A stretch of 64,000 nt of DNA, from contig CM046454.1 in the NCBI GenBank assembly GCA_025506515.1, positions 59,474,913-59,538,912 on the forward strand, given 5' to 3'. The notes beneath the pieces are model-generated. The model was not told the DNA's origin. It saw nothing but the letters and a program-made list of their open reading frames with translations, and ran no database searches. The stretch comes from Flaveria trinervia (lineage: Eukaryota; Streptophyta; Magnoliopsida; Asterales; Asteraceae). The translations under genes were made by a program, and so were the position numbers. Within the stretch, counting starts at the first letter, position 1. The number at the start of each line of letters is the position of its first letter. Below are positions 1 through 11,580 of the stretch, one piece after another.

Positions 1-1643
1 AGTAGAGGCAGGTGCTGAGTGTTTTGGAGTGGCTCTGTGTATAAGAGACCTTAGAGGAAGGTGCCATCTGTTGGTGTATTGGGGCCAGATGGACTTAGAT
101 CCTGAGACATTTTGGCAATCAGCTCTTGAGTCTGCTTACCTCATTCTCTACGATGGTATTTTGGGCTAAAAATCATAGAAGAAGCCCAGGTCATCATCAG
201 TGTTGCTGAATCACCTGACCTCCTGATAGAATCAGGATGTACATGCTCTGAGTGTAGATCAGTATCAGCATGTGCCCCTTGTTCTTGATAGTGGGGACTT
301 CCTGCCTCAGGACTATGTCCTTCATGGCAGTTGCCTCTGGTGAGGTCTTATGGATGTTACCAACTGCATCGTGATCATATGCTGAAGCAGGAGAAGTGGC
401 AACCTCACCAGATGTCTAATCTCCGTTTCTACACTTGGAGATGGAACAGTGTAACCCCTATGCTATGGGTTATCAAAAGCATTTTGATCCTCCCCCTCAA
501 TGGTGGGTATTCCAGTATTAATTGTTTTTGGGGAGGGGGTGAGGAATGCAACTGACTCGCACTTGCAACTATTATGGTAGGACTTTGGGGGCGGTTGCAG
601 TGGGAGATGGTGTAGAAGCAGTATGCACCGGGGAGAGTGGTGCGTTTCAATGGCAACCTCCTCAAATAAGGAAGGTTCCAGATGTATAGGTGCCCCGAAT
701 ATGGTTGCTGCAGGCTCCTGTTGAGAGGAAGCCTGATCGGTTGAGGTTGGGTGAGTACTTGTAGCTACTGCGGGATTATGGCCAGTAGATATATCCTATG
801 TTTGTGTTGCAGGGACATCCTCAGGGGACTCATTTTCTGAGTAGCCATTTTGGGATCTTGTGTTTGGTTTTGGTAGGGACTTTGGATTTGGAGGTGGTGG
901 CTGTGGGTTCCAGCTGCGTGGGTTTTCGCAGCTTGGCAGCCTGTTTGAGTGACTGGTCTAAGTTGTGCCTGGAGTATACCTCAGGCAATACAACCATGGC
1001 AGGGACTCCAGGCCAAAAAGTCCCTCAGCTTTCAGCTGGTTCTCTATAATGGCCATTATGAACCATGGATATAATATCCATCGGTTAGCAAGGGTTTTGA
1101 GACCATATCCTTAAGTTCAAGAAATATTATTGCAAAAAATTTTAGTTTTGTTGCTCAAGGATAGAGAAGAATACTGCTGCCACCTGGTTGACATTTGAGC
1201 CCAAGAAGAAGTCTTAGGGCTAGGCAGACATTCATCATATGAAAAATAAGGCGTTCCGCGTCATGGAAATGCTTCTTTAGGATGGTAGAAGCACTGAGGT
1301 TACCCTGGTATCCATGGTGGGCAAAGATAGATCAGTGGTGCCTTTGAATATCCAGTGGGGAAGGTGGCATCATCCAGTTGTAGGGTTTGGCGAAGGATTC
1401 CGGAGTGATGACCACCTTACGGTAGTTGACGAACGACTGGAGAGACTCGGTGTCATTCTCCCCAGTGGTAAGGGTGACGTTCGTCCAGAACTGATTTAGG
1501 GATTCAGCATAAATGGTAGGATTGATAAGGAAGGCCGTTTTGTATGGAGAATGGACCATTAGATCAATGGCAGTATCAAACTTCGTCCAGAATGGTGATT
1601 TGGTAAGGTAGGCAACACAGTTGTGTCTTGGTTTAAGCTGCAT
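1..1643 (-). pseudogene. Accessory (env-position) ORF of Copia A, decayed
   Basis: The ATG at 1643 opens a 103-residue frame with the segment NPTIYAESLNQFWTNVTL, followed by a stretch of the VVITPESFAKP type. This resembles, from family knowledge, the N-terminal domain of the ORF found after pol in Asteraceae Copia elements. Further along the minus strand, other frames hold a YPWF-type segment (about 1070) and a lysine/proline-rich tail (about 860-1010), so the ORF continues with frameshifts to the window edge. Copia F carries a similar N-terminal domain (NPTIY here, DPTLY in F) at 47335. The function of this protein family is not known to me; position alone suggests an envelope-like role, and no signal peptide or membrane helix is visible here. 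Confidence 0.65.
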
Positions 1644-1716
1644 GGTCGCTATTAATGTGAGAGAAGGTTCGGAGTTGAACGTTAGGTTTGAGATAATGAA
1701 GCTCTGTAGGATTAGG

Positions 1717-1724
1717 TATTTATA
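1717..1724 (-). promoter_or_regulatory. TATA box upstream of accessory ORF A
   Basis: The minus strand reads CCCTATAAATACC about 75 bp before the accessory ATG at 1643 and just downstream of the motif array at 1741-2320. The arrangement copies that of the A LTR, where the array lies upstream of a TATA box at 8888-8881. A separate promoter for the accessory ORF is inferred. Confidence 0.5.
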
Positions 1725-1740
1725 GGGTATGGGTTATAAA

Positions 1741-2320
1741 ACAACTGAAGGTTTGGTGTTAATCATCAGTAGTTTTAAACAACTGATGACATGGTATTAC
1801 CTTCAGAGGTTGAAACAACTAAAGTCTTGGTTTTAGGCATCAGCAGTTATAAAACTACTAAAAACCATGGTTTTGGCTTCAGATGTTGAAACAACTGAGG
1901 ACTTGGTGTTAGTCATCAGTAGTTGTGAAACTATGAAGACATGGTTTTGTCATCAGTGTTGTAAACGACTGAAGACTTGGTGTGTTAGTCATCAGTAGTT
2001 GTGAAACTATTAAAAACATGGTTTTGCTTCAGTTGTTTAAGATGAAACAGCAGTTGTAAAACGACTGAAGAGAAAATTCCCATCAGTAGTTTCGTCAATT
2101 CTTAGCTTTTCAGGTTCATACTGTCCTCAACACTTACTCATCAGACTTTTAGCTGTTTTCAGTATTTCATAGGACATCAGTACTTATCTGTTTTTACTGA
2201 CATCAATAGTTATAACTGCATCAGTTTCTTTTAACAGAATCAGTACATATTTGTGAGATGTTTTATAATGATCATTAGTACTTGTTTACTGAGATCATCA
2301 GTAGTGTCACTTTTCTAGCT
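1741..2320. repeat. Motif array in the pol-to-accessory-ORF spacer of Copia A
   Basis: This non-coding spacer holds many copies of CATCAGTAGTT and its inverse AACTACTGAT, plus variants such as AACAACTGATG. Part of it (about 1750-2045) is an imperfect tandem repeat with a unit near 90-100 bp, recognisable by recurring 'acttggtgttagtcatcag' and 'catggtttt'. The same motifs fill the A LTR (8940-9480). No ORF is supported. Confidence 0.75.
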
Positions 2321-2344
2321 GCAGCATACCAAGCCTTAACACTA

Positions 2345-3960
2345 AGTTTTGAAAGTTGAACTATCCAAAAGGCTTAGTAAAAATGTCTGCAAGCTCATCA
2401 GCACTAGGCACAAACTTTGGATCAATCAGACCTTTACAAAATAGTCCCTATAAAATGGTGTCTGATCTATATGTTTGGTCCTAGAATGCTGGACAGGATT
2501 CTTGACAATGCAAAGAGCTGAAGCACTGTCCATTAATAATGGAGTCTTAGTCTCTATAATGCCATAATCCAAAAGTTGGTTCTGAAGCCAGAGTACCTGA
2601 GATGTACAACTTGCAGCAACAATGTACTCTGCTTCAGCAGTGGATGTAGCAACAGAATGTTTGTTTCTTACTCTGCCAAGAAATCAACAGTTGCCTAGGA
2701 ATTGACATCCACCAGAAGTTGACTTTCTGGTTAACTTACACCCTGCATAGTCATATCAGAAAAAGCAACTAATTTGCAAGAGTGTCCAGTGAAATACCAT
2801 AAACCTAGAGATTGTGTACCTTGCAGATATCTAAAGATCCTCTTGACTGCATTCAAATGAGACTCTTAGGAGCAGCCTGAAATCTAGCACAAACACAAGT
2901 TGCAAACATGATATCTGGTCTAGAAGCTGTTAAGTACATCAAGGACCCAATCATACATCTGTAAAGTGTTTCATCAATAGCTTTACCTTTTGATCTGCAT
3001 CCAGTTGAGTGGTGTAGCACATGGGAGTAGAACAGGGCTTACAGTTTTGTAAATCAAACTTATTCAAAAGATCTTTTGTATATTTAGACTGATGAATGAA
3101 AGTCCCATCAGCCTTTTGTTGATTTGCAATCCTAGAGAGAACTGTAATTCTCCCATTGCACTCATTTCAAACTTCTTTTCATTAAATTGGTAAAATCATC
3201 ACACAACTGGGGATCAGAGGATGCAAAAATAATATCATCACACATAAATTTGAACAAGTAGCTTATGCTGATCCACCTTCTTAATGAACAAAGTTTTATC
3301 TATGGAGCCTCTAGTGAAATTATTTTGAAGAAGAAAATTTGATAATGTCTCATACCAGGCTCTAGGAGCTTGTTTTAACCCATAAAGAGCCTTATCAAGC
3401 TTGTATACCCAATCGGATGTTTATTATCCTCAAAAGCTGGTGGTTGACACACATAAACCTCTCTTTTTTATTTTACCATATAAAAACGCACTTTTAACAT
3501 CCATTTGAAAAACTTAAGATTGTGGAATACAGCATAGGCTAAGAACAATCTAATTGCCTCCAATCTGGCTACAGGAGCAAAGGTTCATCATAATCAATAC
3601 CTTCTTCCTGTGCAAACCCCTGAACAACCAGTCTGGCTTTTTCTTAACAATAAGCCCATTTTCATCTGTTTTATTCCTAAACACCCATTTAGTGCCTATT
3701 GCACACTTACCTGGGGGTAGAGGAACCAGTTCCCACACTTGCTGCTTGTTGAACTGAAGTAGCTCAAGCTGCATGGCTTTAACCCATCCATTGTCCCTTA
3801 AAGCAATGTGATAGTTCTTTGGCTCTTGTTGACTAATGAAGAGAGCATAGAAGCAGAAATTGGATAATTGACTTCTTGTTGAAACTCCAGCATTGATATC
3901 ACCAATGATTGAGACATTGGGTGATTCTTCAGCTCTTGATAAACAATGAGATCTGTGCAA
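2345..3960 (-). pseudogene. Copia A reverse transcriptase and RNase H, frameshifted
   Basis: The RT start is clear (3960-3550): a WVKAMQLELLQF segment, then VWELVPLPPG and IGTKWVFRNK, the conserved Copia RT entry. Downstream, pieces in alternating frames give the RT core, the CKL-TRKSTSGGCQFLG region and the RNase H signature STAEAEYIVAASC (about 2620-2650), ending with ADIFTKPF near 2350. The YVDD catalytic box at 3231-3248 is broken by one extra base (TATGTGTGATGAT), so aspartates and upstream RT are in different frames. Other indels occur between 3550 and 3650. The enzyme would copy element RNA into cDNA within virus-like particles; this copy cannot. Confidence 0.85.
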
Positions 3961-5182
3961 GTGTTCGTAGGACCTTCAGCAGCAGCAGATGGTGATGTAG
4001 ACTCTTGAAACCAAGAATGAGATGGTAAATCAAAAGATGTAGAGGAATCAGAGATCTCATCAGCATTTGTTGTGGATGGAATGCTGAAGCTACAGGAACA
4101 TCAAGTTTAGTGGACTCAGGCAGTTGATCACTAAATTTGAATAGGTGAGTATTGATATTATCATCATCATCAATACCACCAGGTGGAGAACTGTTGACAG
4201 GAGCAATAGCTGAAGCCTGATAAGGAACATATTGCAGTATGTCCAAATCAAATAACTCCACAGGGTTTTGTGAATCTTGTCCTTTGGAGATTCATTAACT
4301 TCACATGCAGAGTCTTTTCAACTATCTTTGTTCTGCAGTTGAAGACTCTGTATGCCTTGCAAGTAGATAATAACCAACAAAATACTCTGCATCCACCTTA
4401 GGATCAAATTTGTGGAGTGATCCTTTGTGTTGAGAATGAAACAAGGACACCCAAAGGCTCTGAAAAAGAAATTAGAGGAGCCAAATGATGTAGAACTTCA
4501 TATGGAGTCTCATCAACCTTTGATTTACTAAGGCTCTATTCTGCACATAGCAAGTTGTGTTAACAGCTTCAGCCCAAAAGGTTAGTGGCAAACCAGAGTC
4601 AGCCAACATGGACCTTGCAGCTTCAATTAGGGTCCTGTTCTTTCTCTCTACTACTCCATTTTGTTCTGGAGTCCTTGGGATGCTAAACTGCCTCTTGATT
4701 CCCTTTGAGAGATAAAAATAATCAAGTGTATGGTTTCTGAATTCTGTTCCATTATCACTTCTGATACACTTGACAGATAGGGAATACTGCTTCTCAACAT
4801 ACAACACAAAGTTTATAATCGTCTGAGCAGCCTCATCCTTTGAATGCAAGAAGAAAGTCCATACAAATCTGGAGTAATCATCCATAATTACTAGACAGTA
4901 TTTCTTCTTTGCCATACTCATTACTCTCACAGGATCAAAGATATCAATGTGTAGTAATTGAAAGCAGGCAATGGACTTAGGTTCTTCAATAGGAGGGAAT
5001 GAGACTTTGTGTTCTTTTCCTTTCAAACAAGCAGTGCAGTTGTCTTCACATCTGAACTCCTTCATAGGCAATCCCCTTACTAAACCATGATGTATCAGCT
5101 GATTCAAGTTTTTAAGATTCACATGACCCAGCCTTCTATGCCATAGATAGATTCTTGAGGAGAAGCCTTGGAAAATAGGCAA
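3961..5182 (-). pseudogene. Copia A integrase with intact catalytic triad, plus degraded linker
   Basis: An open frame of 236 codons (5182-4472) starts in the GAG-pre-integrase HHCC zinc domain (LWHRRLGHVN, then CTACLKGKEH) and continues into the integrase core. All three catalytic acidic residues are readable: D in LLHIDIFDPV, D in IRSDNGTEF, and E in NGVVERKNR, the DDE spacing expected of Copia. The frame is lost after RALVNQ, where the family normally continues into the C-terminal GKKP region. From 4471 to 3961 the linker before RT survives in other frames (for example 4261-3929). This is the best-preserved catalytic domain in element A. Confidence 0.85.
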
Positions 5183-5620
5183 GGATGGCCTTTGAGATCT
5201 ATTTTCTTGGAAAGATCTAAGGCATACACTCTTCTGTCCTGTTGGCCCTCAGGAGAGTGTGATCATCCAACACCTTATCAATCAAACTCAGAACTTTGGA
5301 TGACAGAATCCTGCAGTTGATGGTGGTGAAAAGAGCAACATGGCCTTTATCACACATTTGACTGACACTCAAGAGATTGTACTTGAGATTCTCTACATGG
5401 TTAACATCATCAAACCTTATTTCCCATTAGAGACAAAGCCTTTGCCAATGATGTAACCCTTAGCATCATTGCCAAAAGAAACAAACCCCTTCTTTCGTTG
5501 AGAGTAATCATGAATAAGAGAGTTGTTCCCTGTCATATGCATAGATCATCCACTGTCTACATACCAGATGCTACTGTGGCATGCTGAAGAACCCTGCAAT
5601 CATAATAAACTAGTTAGTTT
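5183..5620 (-). pseudogene. Copia A aspartic protease region with a stop next to DSG
   Basis: The retropepsin active site WYVDSG is readable at about 5564-5549, but the next codon is TGA (5548-5546) where a Cys or Ala usually stands, followed by SMHMTGN. Behind it come degraded blocks leading to the zinc domain of integrase. The protease would cleave the Gag-Pol polyprotein. Just upstream, the minus strand reads TTGCAGGG (5599-5592), a splice-acceptor-like sequence also found at this place in family B. Confidence 0.7.
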
Positions 5621-8465
5621 TTAAGACCCAAACTTTTTGGTTTTGGGTCTGTTCACATCAACAGATGGGAAACTAACAGATTTGCTATGAAGAATAGCCT
5701 GAGGGGATGGAGATGGTGAAGAAGAAGAATCCTTTGGCATGGATTTTCTTCTCTGTGGTTTCAGCACAGGAGCATCTAATTGGTTGACTCTCCCCAATAG
5801 ATATTGAACCATCATAACAGTTATGTCTGATTCTGTGATAAAGCCTTTAGCTCATCAGACACATTAGTGCTTGAGATTGATGGATTCCTATGTTGTACCA
5901 TCTCCCTTTGAGCAATCACAGGTGTTGCCTGAATAACCCCTTCCTTTTTGGATATCTTTTTGGATTTTGGGGTTACAGGTTTTGATTTTGCTGGTACAAA
6001 CTTGGTTTCAAACTCAGTTTTCATTTTATCCATTTTCTTTTTAATGTGCATTGTGTTTGAGTTTGGAGCCCTTTTTATACCAGCAATCATCAGTAAGATG
6101 ATTGAATAAGCCACATATTTCACATGGCTTTTTCTTCATCTTAGTTGATCATCTGCTGAAGAAGATGAAACTACTGAAGACTTATTCTTCAGCAGTTTGC
6201 GACCAGTACTAGCAGTTTTCTTCCTTGCAGTACATGCTTTCTTGATATCTTCTTCAGTAGTTTCCCCACCCTCTACTGGCAGTTTTCTTTCCTTTAGTAC
6301 ATGCAGTAGTTGGGGTTTGTTCTCCAGGTGTTATGACTTTTCTTAGTACTTTTAGTACTTTGTGAAATACCACCTGGAGTGATCAACTTTTGATCATGTG
6401 AGTGTCAGCATTTGAACCATCAACATCAGCTGATAGGTTTTGGGAGGAATTAATGCTGACTCCAACCTCTGATGGTGCTGTATTAGATAGTAGATCACAT
6501 GATGAAAAGGATTGGTTATTGCTTTCTCCATCAGATTCTACCTCTGCTCTGGGAGTAAAATCTGTAGGAGGAGCAGTGTGATTATAACCAATGTCAAACT
6601 TCACATGGAAGCAGACTGCTTACTGAGAAGCATTTCAAAACCCTTGCAGGAATGTACCCATCGATCACACTCTACCTGGGTAGCTGCAAGTGTTTCTTTG
6701 AGGTCTCTGTACTTCTCTAGAAGTACCTCTTCCCTAGCCTTATCATCAGTGATTGGACATTTAAGTTTCTAAATCTCATCATTCTTATCATTAAGCACAG
6801 ACTCAAATTCAGCTTTTCTTTTGGATATTATTTGTTCTAGCTTAATGTTCTTGTTAATTAAAGCTACATTTGCTTCTCTAATAGATGCAAATGCGGCTAT
6901 GCATGTTTCAGAACATAGCTTGGCTTTGGCCTCAGAGGATACCTGTGATACCTGTGGTGTGGAGTTATTAGAGGATGAGGTATCACGAGACTCCAGGGCC
7001 ATAAGAGCAAGTTTTCCAAAAGGATTGTCACCACCATGTTGACCAGCACCAGAAAACAGTTGTTCATGACCAGACATATCATCTGGTAAACTGCTCCAGT
7101 CAACAACTCCTGGGGTGAAAAAGCTGTGTTGTTGAGGTTGAGATTATTGATGAGATTGGAAGGTTGAGGCTCAGGAAGAGCAGGTGGTTGTTGAGCAATG
7201 GGTACTTGAACTTGACTGGTTTGTGGCATGTAATAGCAGGGATATGGATATGGCATTGGACCCTGAGGGACAAAATATGCAGGAGATAGAGGTTGTGATT
7301 GATGACCAGAACTAGCAGGATGTTGCCCTCTGTTTTGTTGAATATTACTTGGAAAAGTCACAAAGGGTGCAGAGGAGTTAGATCCAGATGATCTACACTC
7401 TCTTGCAAAGTGCCCAAGCCTGTGGCATTTGTGACACCTCAACTTACTCTTGTCAAAACCAACTTTGGTTTTGCCAGAGAGTCCAAAGAATTTCCTACCA
7501 GTTCTCTTGTAGAACTTCTGAGATCTGATATTAATAAAGGCCATTTAGTTCAGAATATCCATCTTTTCTAAGTCATCATCAGCTATACCTTTCAAATCAT
7601 CCATAATGAAGCACAAATTGTCACTATTACAGCCTGACTGACTATCAACACTCACAAATGCATGATCAGAACTGTTTGAAGAGAAATCTATATGCACATC
7701 ATAATTACTTTTTGATGTAGCATATTTTGACTCATGACCGACCAAGGCAGTGTTCCCTGGTACAAAGTCTTCAGTGAGCTTTCCTGATGATTCCAGCTTC
7801 CTTTTTTGCTCTATCTCTCTTTCAAATGTAAGCAGTTTCCCATGAAGTTGGGTGAGAGAAAGGCTATCCAGATTTGCATTAGAGCGTAGGACAATTGTAT
7901 ATGTGTCCCATCTCTCACGCAGTGATCTGAGGAATCTGTGGTTCATCTGGCTATTAGTGTATTCATGTTTGACCATTTTCAGCTCAGTGATCAAACATGA
8001 AAAATGCTCAAACTGTTGAGTCAGAGTCTCACCCTTCCTATGAGCAAATGTCTCATATTGTTGGGCAAGTATTTCCCTATTTTTTGCTAAGACCTCATCA
8101 GTACCACCAAATTGTTCTTTCAGTGCCTTCCAGAGGTCATGAGCAGTTTCATGATGCATAAGCCCAGAATAGATTTCATTAGGCAGTGCCATGGCCAGAA
8201 TTCCATGAGCTTTAGCATCAATCTCAAACAGTTTTCGATCCTCATCAGAGTATTGTTCCTTCTTCTTCGGAACCATTTGGTTGGTTTCCGGATTGTTCAC
8301 CATAGGCTTATGTGGACCATGTACCACAGATGTCCAACAACCTGAACTGTTAACAGATAGGTGATGGAGCATTCTTCGTTGCCATATGTTATACTCAGTC
8401 CTAACCAGCATCGGAGGCTTGGTTGAGGAACCAGTATTGTGAGGGTCATTAGAACGAGTAGTCAT
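5621..8465 (-). pseudogene. gag: Copia A Gag (UBN2-type domain, two CCHC knuckles, coiled coil)
   Basis: The Gag frame opens at ATG 8465 (MTTRSNDPHNTG) and runs 306 codons through a UBN2-like capsid domain (LWKALKEQFGG, then NREILAQQYETFAHRKGET). A TAA immediately followed by an in-frame ATG at 7544 splits it from the next 215-codon segment, which carries the first zinc knuckle CHKCHRLGHFAREC and a Pro/Gln-rich stretch. A Lys/Glu-rich coiled-coil segment follows (7077-6769), then an acidic Ser/Asn-rich part (6604-6383). A second knuckle, CEICGLFNHLTDDC, is readable near 6125-6060 in another frame, and a basic Ser/Pro tail ends near 5621. Gag forms the particle and binds RNA. About 900 codons is long for Copia and fits Sirevirus-like elements. 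Confidence 0.8.
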
Positions 8466-8661
8466 ATTCAGAATTCAGACAAATTCAAGGTAAAGAAAGT
8501 AAATCTAGCTCAAAACCACTTAGAACCTCAAACAAAATGGCCAGAAGCAACATAAACTCAATCTCTATAACCGATTCTTGCAAATTTGCTAATTCGATCA
8601 AACGTAGATAGCAAAAGAACAATTTCAATGATCAATTGTTAAATCAATCAATGATTAACCA

Positions 8662-8673
8662 GCTCTGATTCCA
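8662..8673 (-). other. Primer-binding site of Copia A
   Basis: The minus strand reads TGGAATCAGAGC two bases after the LTR end. It differs by one base from TGGTATCAGAGC, the usual plant site for the 3' end of initiator tRNA-Met. It fixes the 5' LTR boundary and the element's orientation. Confidence 0.85.
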
Positions 8674-8880
8674 TTTGTTAGGATCTCAGCATCTAGTTTG
8701 ATCAATTAGATTGGATTTGCAGCGGAATGAGCCCACGAATTAACAAATTTAAACAAGAACACACGAAATTTATCAATGAAACAGTGTTTGTTATAGAGAG
8801 AGAATTTCTGCCAAAAGGAATATATTCATTCAATACACGCTTCGGCTGGCTTTCGCACAGTTACAATTAGGTCATCTTTC

Positions 8881-8906
8881 CTTTTATAAGGGAAGCTGAC
8901 GTCAGC
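8881..8906 (-). promoter_or_regulatory. LTR promoter A: TATA box and TGACGTCA palindrome
   Basis: The minus strand has the perfect 12-bp palindrome GCTGACGTCAGC (8906-8895), 6 bp upstream of TATAAAAG (8888-8881). TGACGTCA is the core of plant bZIP/TGA-factor (as-1-like) sites linked to stress and salicylate responses, so stress-responsive transcription of the element is plausible. This is inferred from the motif only. Confidence 0.6.
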
Positions 8907-8939
8907 TAATGTCACTTTACAATGACATCTAACTGTTAT

Positions 8940-9480
8940 TTAACTACTGAAAGTTAACACAACCACTGAAGATGTCAAACAGCTGACATCTTCTTACAAA
9001 AATACCAAGTGTTAACTATCACTACAACTACTGAAAAGAAACTACTGAAACAACAACGACTGAAGAACATGCTCTTCAGTCATTTTACAAGTACTGAAAT
9101 AGAAAAGAAAACTACTGAAAGGAAACCATCACAACAACTGAAGAATGCTTCTTCAGCTGTTGTGAAAACTCTAAAGGCTTCAGTACTTGGCTTCTTGAAC
9201 TTCAGTTGTTGTCATCAGTTGATGTCTTCATGTATTGTCTTTAGTCTTTGTACTTCAGCTGTTGATCTTCAGTACTTTAGTCTTCAGCTGTTGATCTTCA
9301 GACTTTGGTTTTCAGCTGTTGAAGTCTTCAGTACTTTAGTCTTCAGCTGTTGATCTTCAATACTTTAGTCTTCAGCTGTTGATCTTCAGACTTTGGTCTT
9401 CAGCTGTTGAAGTCTTTAGTACTTTAGTCTTCAGCTGTTGATCTTCAGACATTGTCAAACAGCTGATCAAGTCTTAGCAG
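8940..9480. repeat. U3 motif array and tandem repeats of Copia A LTR
   Basis: The first part (8940-9140) is rich in AACTACTGAA, with variants ACAACTGAAG and ACGACTGAAG. The second part (about 9180-9450) is a tandem repeat built from TCTTCAGCTGTTGATCTTCAG and CTTCAGTACTTTAG units. CAGCTG and the CTTCAG/CTGAAG pairs give it strong local dyad symmetry. The same vocabulary reappears in the spacer at 1741-2320. Confidence 0.75.
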
Positions 9481-9547
9481 TTGTTATGATGTCTTGTGGG
9501 ACTTAAAGGCTTTTCTGATCTGGCTCATTGGTTCTTTTGGTCCAACA

Positions 9548-11064
9548 ACAATGTAAGGAGATATCTTGATTTGTGAGGAACCAACGCGCTCCTTTATGAT
9601 TGATTTATCATCTGAGCTTATCCAATCTCGTATACATAGATCTTTCTCCAATGGATCTTGATTGACACCTCCTATTGTGTCGGCTTCGATTATAGGATTC
9701 TAATTGCCTGGCGACTCGACAACTATTCCTTCTTTAACAAACCTGACAAGAACAAATGAAGGAATATTACCTATTTTGAATTTGTTGAAGAAGGTTGGAG
9801 AAGCAATTGATATTAGTTTTGGAGCATCAGAGGTGGAATCGTCATTAATCTTCTTGTCTAACCCCTGCCTGAGGAATCCCAAACCTACAGGAGAATCCTG
9901 CACATCTCTAACCTCCTTAAGATTAACACTGCTTAAACCTGTATTTAAACAAGTTTCTGCAGCTTCAACCAAATCACTTGTTAAATGAGGTCTGGGGATT
10001 GGTGAATAACATAAAGTAGAAGGGGGTGGAACTGAATTAAATACAATTTCATTATTAGATTTATATCCAATCCCATATTTTACCCGTGCCCCTTGTTGTT
10101 TAGCAATGAGCTCATTCTTTTTCATGTGTGAAAGGGTCCATTTATCAAGCTTTGTTTGAAGTTGAGTCATTTCAAATTGAGTTAAAACAACCCTTTCTCT
10201 TAAAGTATTAATTTCACGTTACGCTCCAAAGTTGTTCGTCTCAAAAGATCATTTTCAGCCAATGCTTCATTAAGTTTGCTTGAAAAAGCAATTTTATTTT
10301 TCTTTAATTCCTAATTGATTATTTTTAATTCTTTTTCATTTTTCAATAACAGTCTGTTTGCTTTATAAATCCCAAATAATCAGATTTTGCAAGATGAAGA
10401 ACACATAACCTGAACAGTCTCATAAGGAAGACTCATGATAATTCGTTCTGCAGCTAAGCTCTGTGCACAGCTGCAAATCCTTGTGATTCTTTATTGTTCC
10501 TCTTCTTTGACCTTTAGCATCTTTTCAGCCTTAGTTCTTTCTTTCTGTTATCAGCTTTTGCAGCCTTATCATCATCAGTTCTCACAGACTCCGGTTTACT
10601 GTCATTGTCGATTCTCAAAGCTTCACAGTTCTCTTCAACAGTTTTTCTGAATTCAAAATTTAAATATGAATCAGTTCTGAATAACTTCAACTTTTCAATC
10701 ATCTCTATTTTGTAATCAAATATGCTTGTTACAGAAGAAACAAGATCAGTATTAAGCATGTGGGTTTGATGTGGAACACGACTTGCTGAAATTCATTTCT
10801 TTGGATATCCAGCTCAAGAGATTTTAGTCTGTTGATCATATCCATAAGTTTTGTGTCGACATAACCTCTTTCTTGCTTCAACATTTTAACTTGATGATTC
10901 CATGTAGATGGAAGCGAGTCAAGAAGCTTTTGAATCTGTTCATGATTACTGAGATCTGGAACATGCCTCTTTAGATTATTTTCCACCTTAAAGAATCGAT
11001 CAATCAAATTTATCAATTTTTCTTTCTTCATTGCTGCAAAAGAGTCAAACCGGCTTTGTGCCAT
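9548..11064 (-). pseudogene. gag: Gag of Copia C, interrupted by element A
   Basis: ATG 11064 opens a 111-codon frame (MAQSRFDSFAAMKKEKLIN) with a UBN2-like Gag pattern: RFFKVENNLKRHVPDLSNHE, then LDSLPSTWNHQVKMLKQ. A second frame (10759-10514) is Lys/Glu-rich, and a third (10170-9700) has KLDKWTLSHMKKNELIAKQQ followed by GIGYKSN and a PPPST segment. From family knowledge these belong to the long Gag C-terminal extension of Asteraceae Copia elements. Reading continues past a stop at 9700 to 9548. At least two frameshifts separate the pieces, and no zinc knuckle is seen in what remains. Confidence 0.6.
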
Positions 11065-11189
11065 TGATTTTATAAATCAAATCAAATCGGTGACATTCTA
11101 TAAATCTTTTAAAATCGGTGAATATTTCTTTATTAGGATGAAATCAATTAATCCCAACTAGGGGGAGAGAAGTCATCTTTGACATTCTA

Positions 11190-11580
11190 GTTTCGCTGAA
11201 GAGATGATAATTTCGATGAAATTGTAGTTTCGTAGAGCTAGCTTCGCAGTGAAAGCTAGTTTCGCTGAGCTGACAGTAGTTTCGCTGAAAATTTTGGAAG
11301 CAGTTTTGCTAACCAAATGCTTAAGACTACTTAGTTTCGCCAACTATTTCACATGAAGCAAGCTTGAACTTTTGTTCAGTGATACTTTCGACTGCAATTT
11401 CGCTTGTATTATGCACACAAGCACTGTTGAACTTTCATTCAAGATCACTACTTTTGCTAAGATGCTGAAATTAACTACAAACTGTAAAACACTAGTAGTT
11501 TCGCTGGAAGGGGCTGCAGTTTTGCTAGATGAAGATGTAGTTTCGCTAGATGAAGATGTAGTTTCACTGGATGAATCTGG
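11190..11580. repeat. TAGTTTCGCT repeat array in the leader of Copia C
   Basis: About ten copies of TAGTTTCGCT or close variants lie between the putative LTR and gag of element C, some in tandem with a 21-bp period (about 11508-11570, units like GTTTCGCTAGATGAAGATGTA). It has no coding explanation. Each Copia family in this window carries its own private short motif in non-coding parts; this is the one for C. Confidence 0.7.

Larger units (their letters stand above)
1..9547 (-). mobile_element. Ty1/Copia retrotransposon A (5' LTR to accessory ORF; 3' end outside window)
   Basis: Read on the minus strand, the order is 5' LTR (9547-8676), tRNA-Met-type primer site, Gag, protease, integrase, reverse transcriptase, RNase H, a 700-bp spacer and an accessory ORF that runs off the left edge. 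PR-INT-RT-RH order is diagnostic of Ty1/Copia. The long Gag with two CCHC knuckles and a coiled coil, plus an ORF after pol, fits the Sirevirus-like lineage (inference). The LTR ends abruptly at 9547 inside the gag of another Copia (C), so A appears to have inserted there; the 5 bp beyond the LTR read acaat, and the matching duplication would lie off the left edge. Several frameshifts and stops make A non-autonomous now. Confidence 0.9.
8676..9547 (-). repeat. 5' LTR of Copia A (872 bp)
   Basis: On the minus strand the LTR begins TGTTGGACC at 9547 and ends CCTAACA at 8676, with the TG...CA termini expected of LTRs and the primer site directly adjacent. It holds a motif array in its U3 part (8940-9480), a palindromic TGACGTCA element and a TATA box. 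The partner 3' LTR is outside the window, so insertion age cannot be judged. Confidence 0.85.

Noticed and set aside
331..665. Small overlapping ORFs on both strands near the left edge
   Set aside because: No recognisable protein pattern; they lie in the decayed accessory ORF region of Copia A.
798..1049. Plus-strand 83-codon ORF
   Set aside because: Opposite-strand shadow of the accessory ORF of Copia A, which has lysine/proline coding character on the minus strand here.
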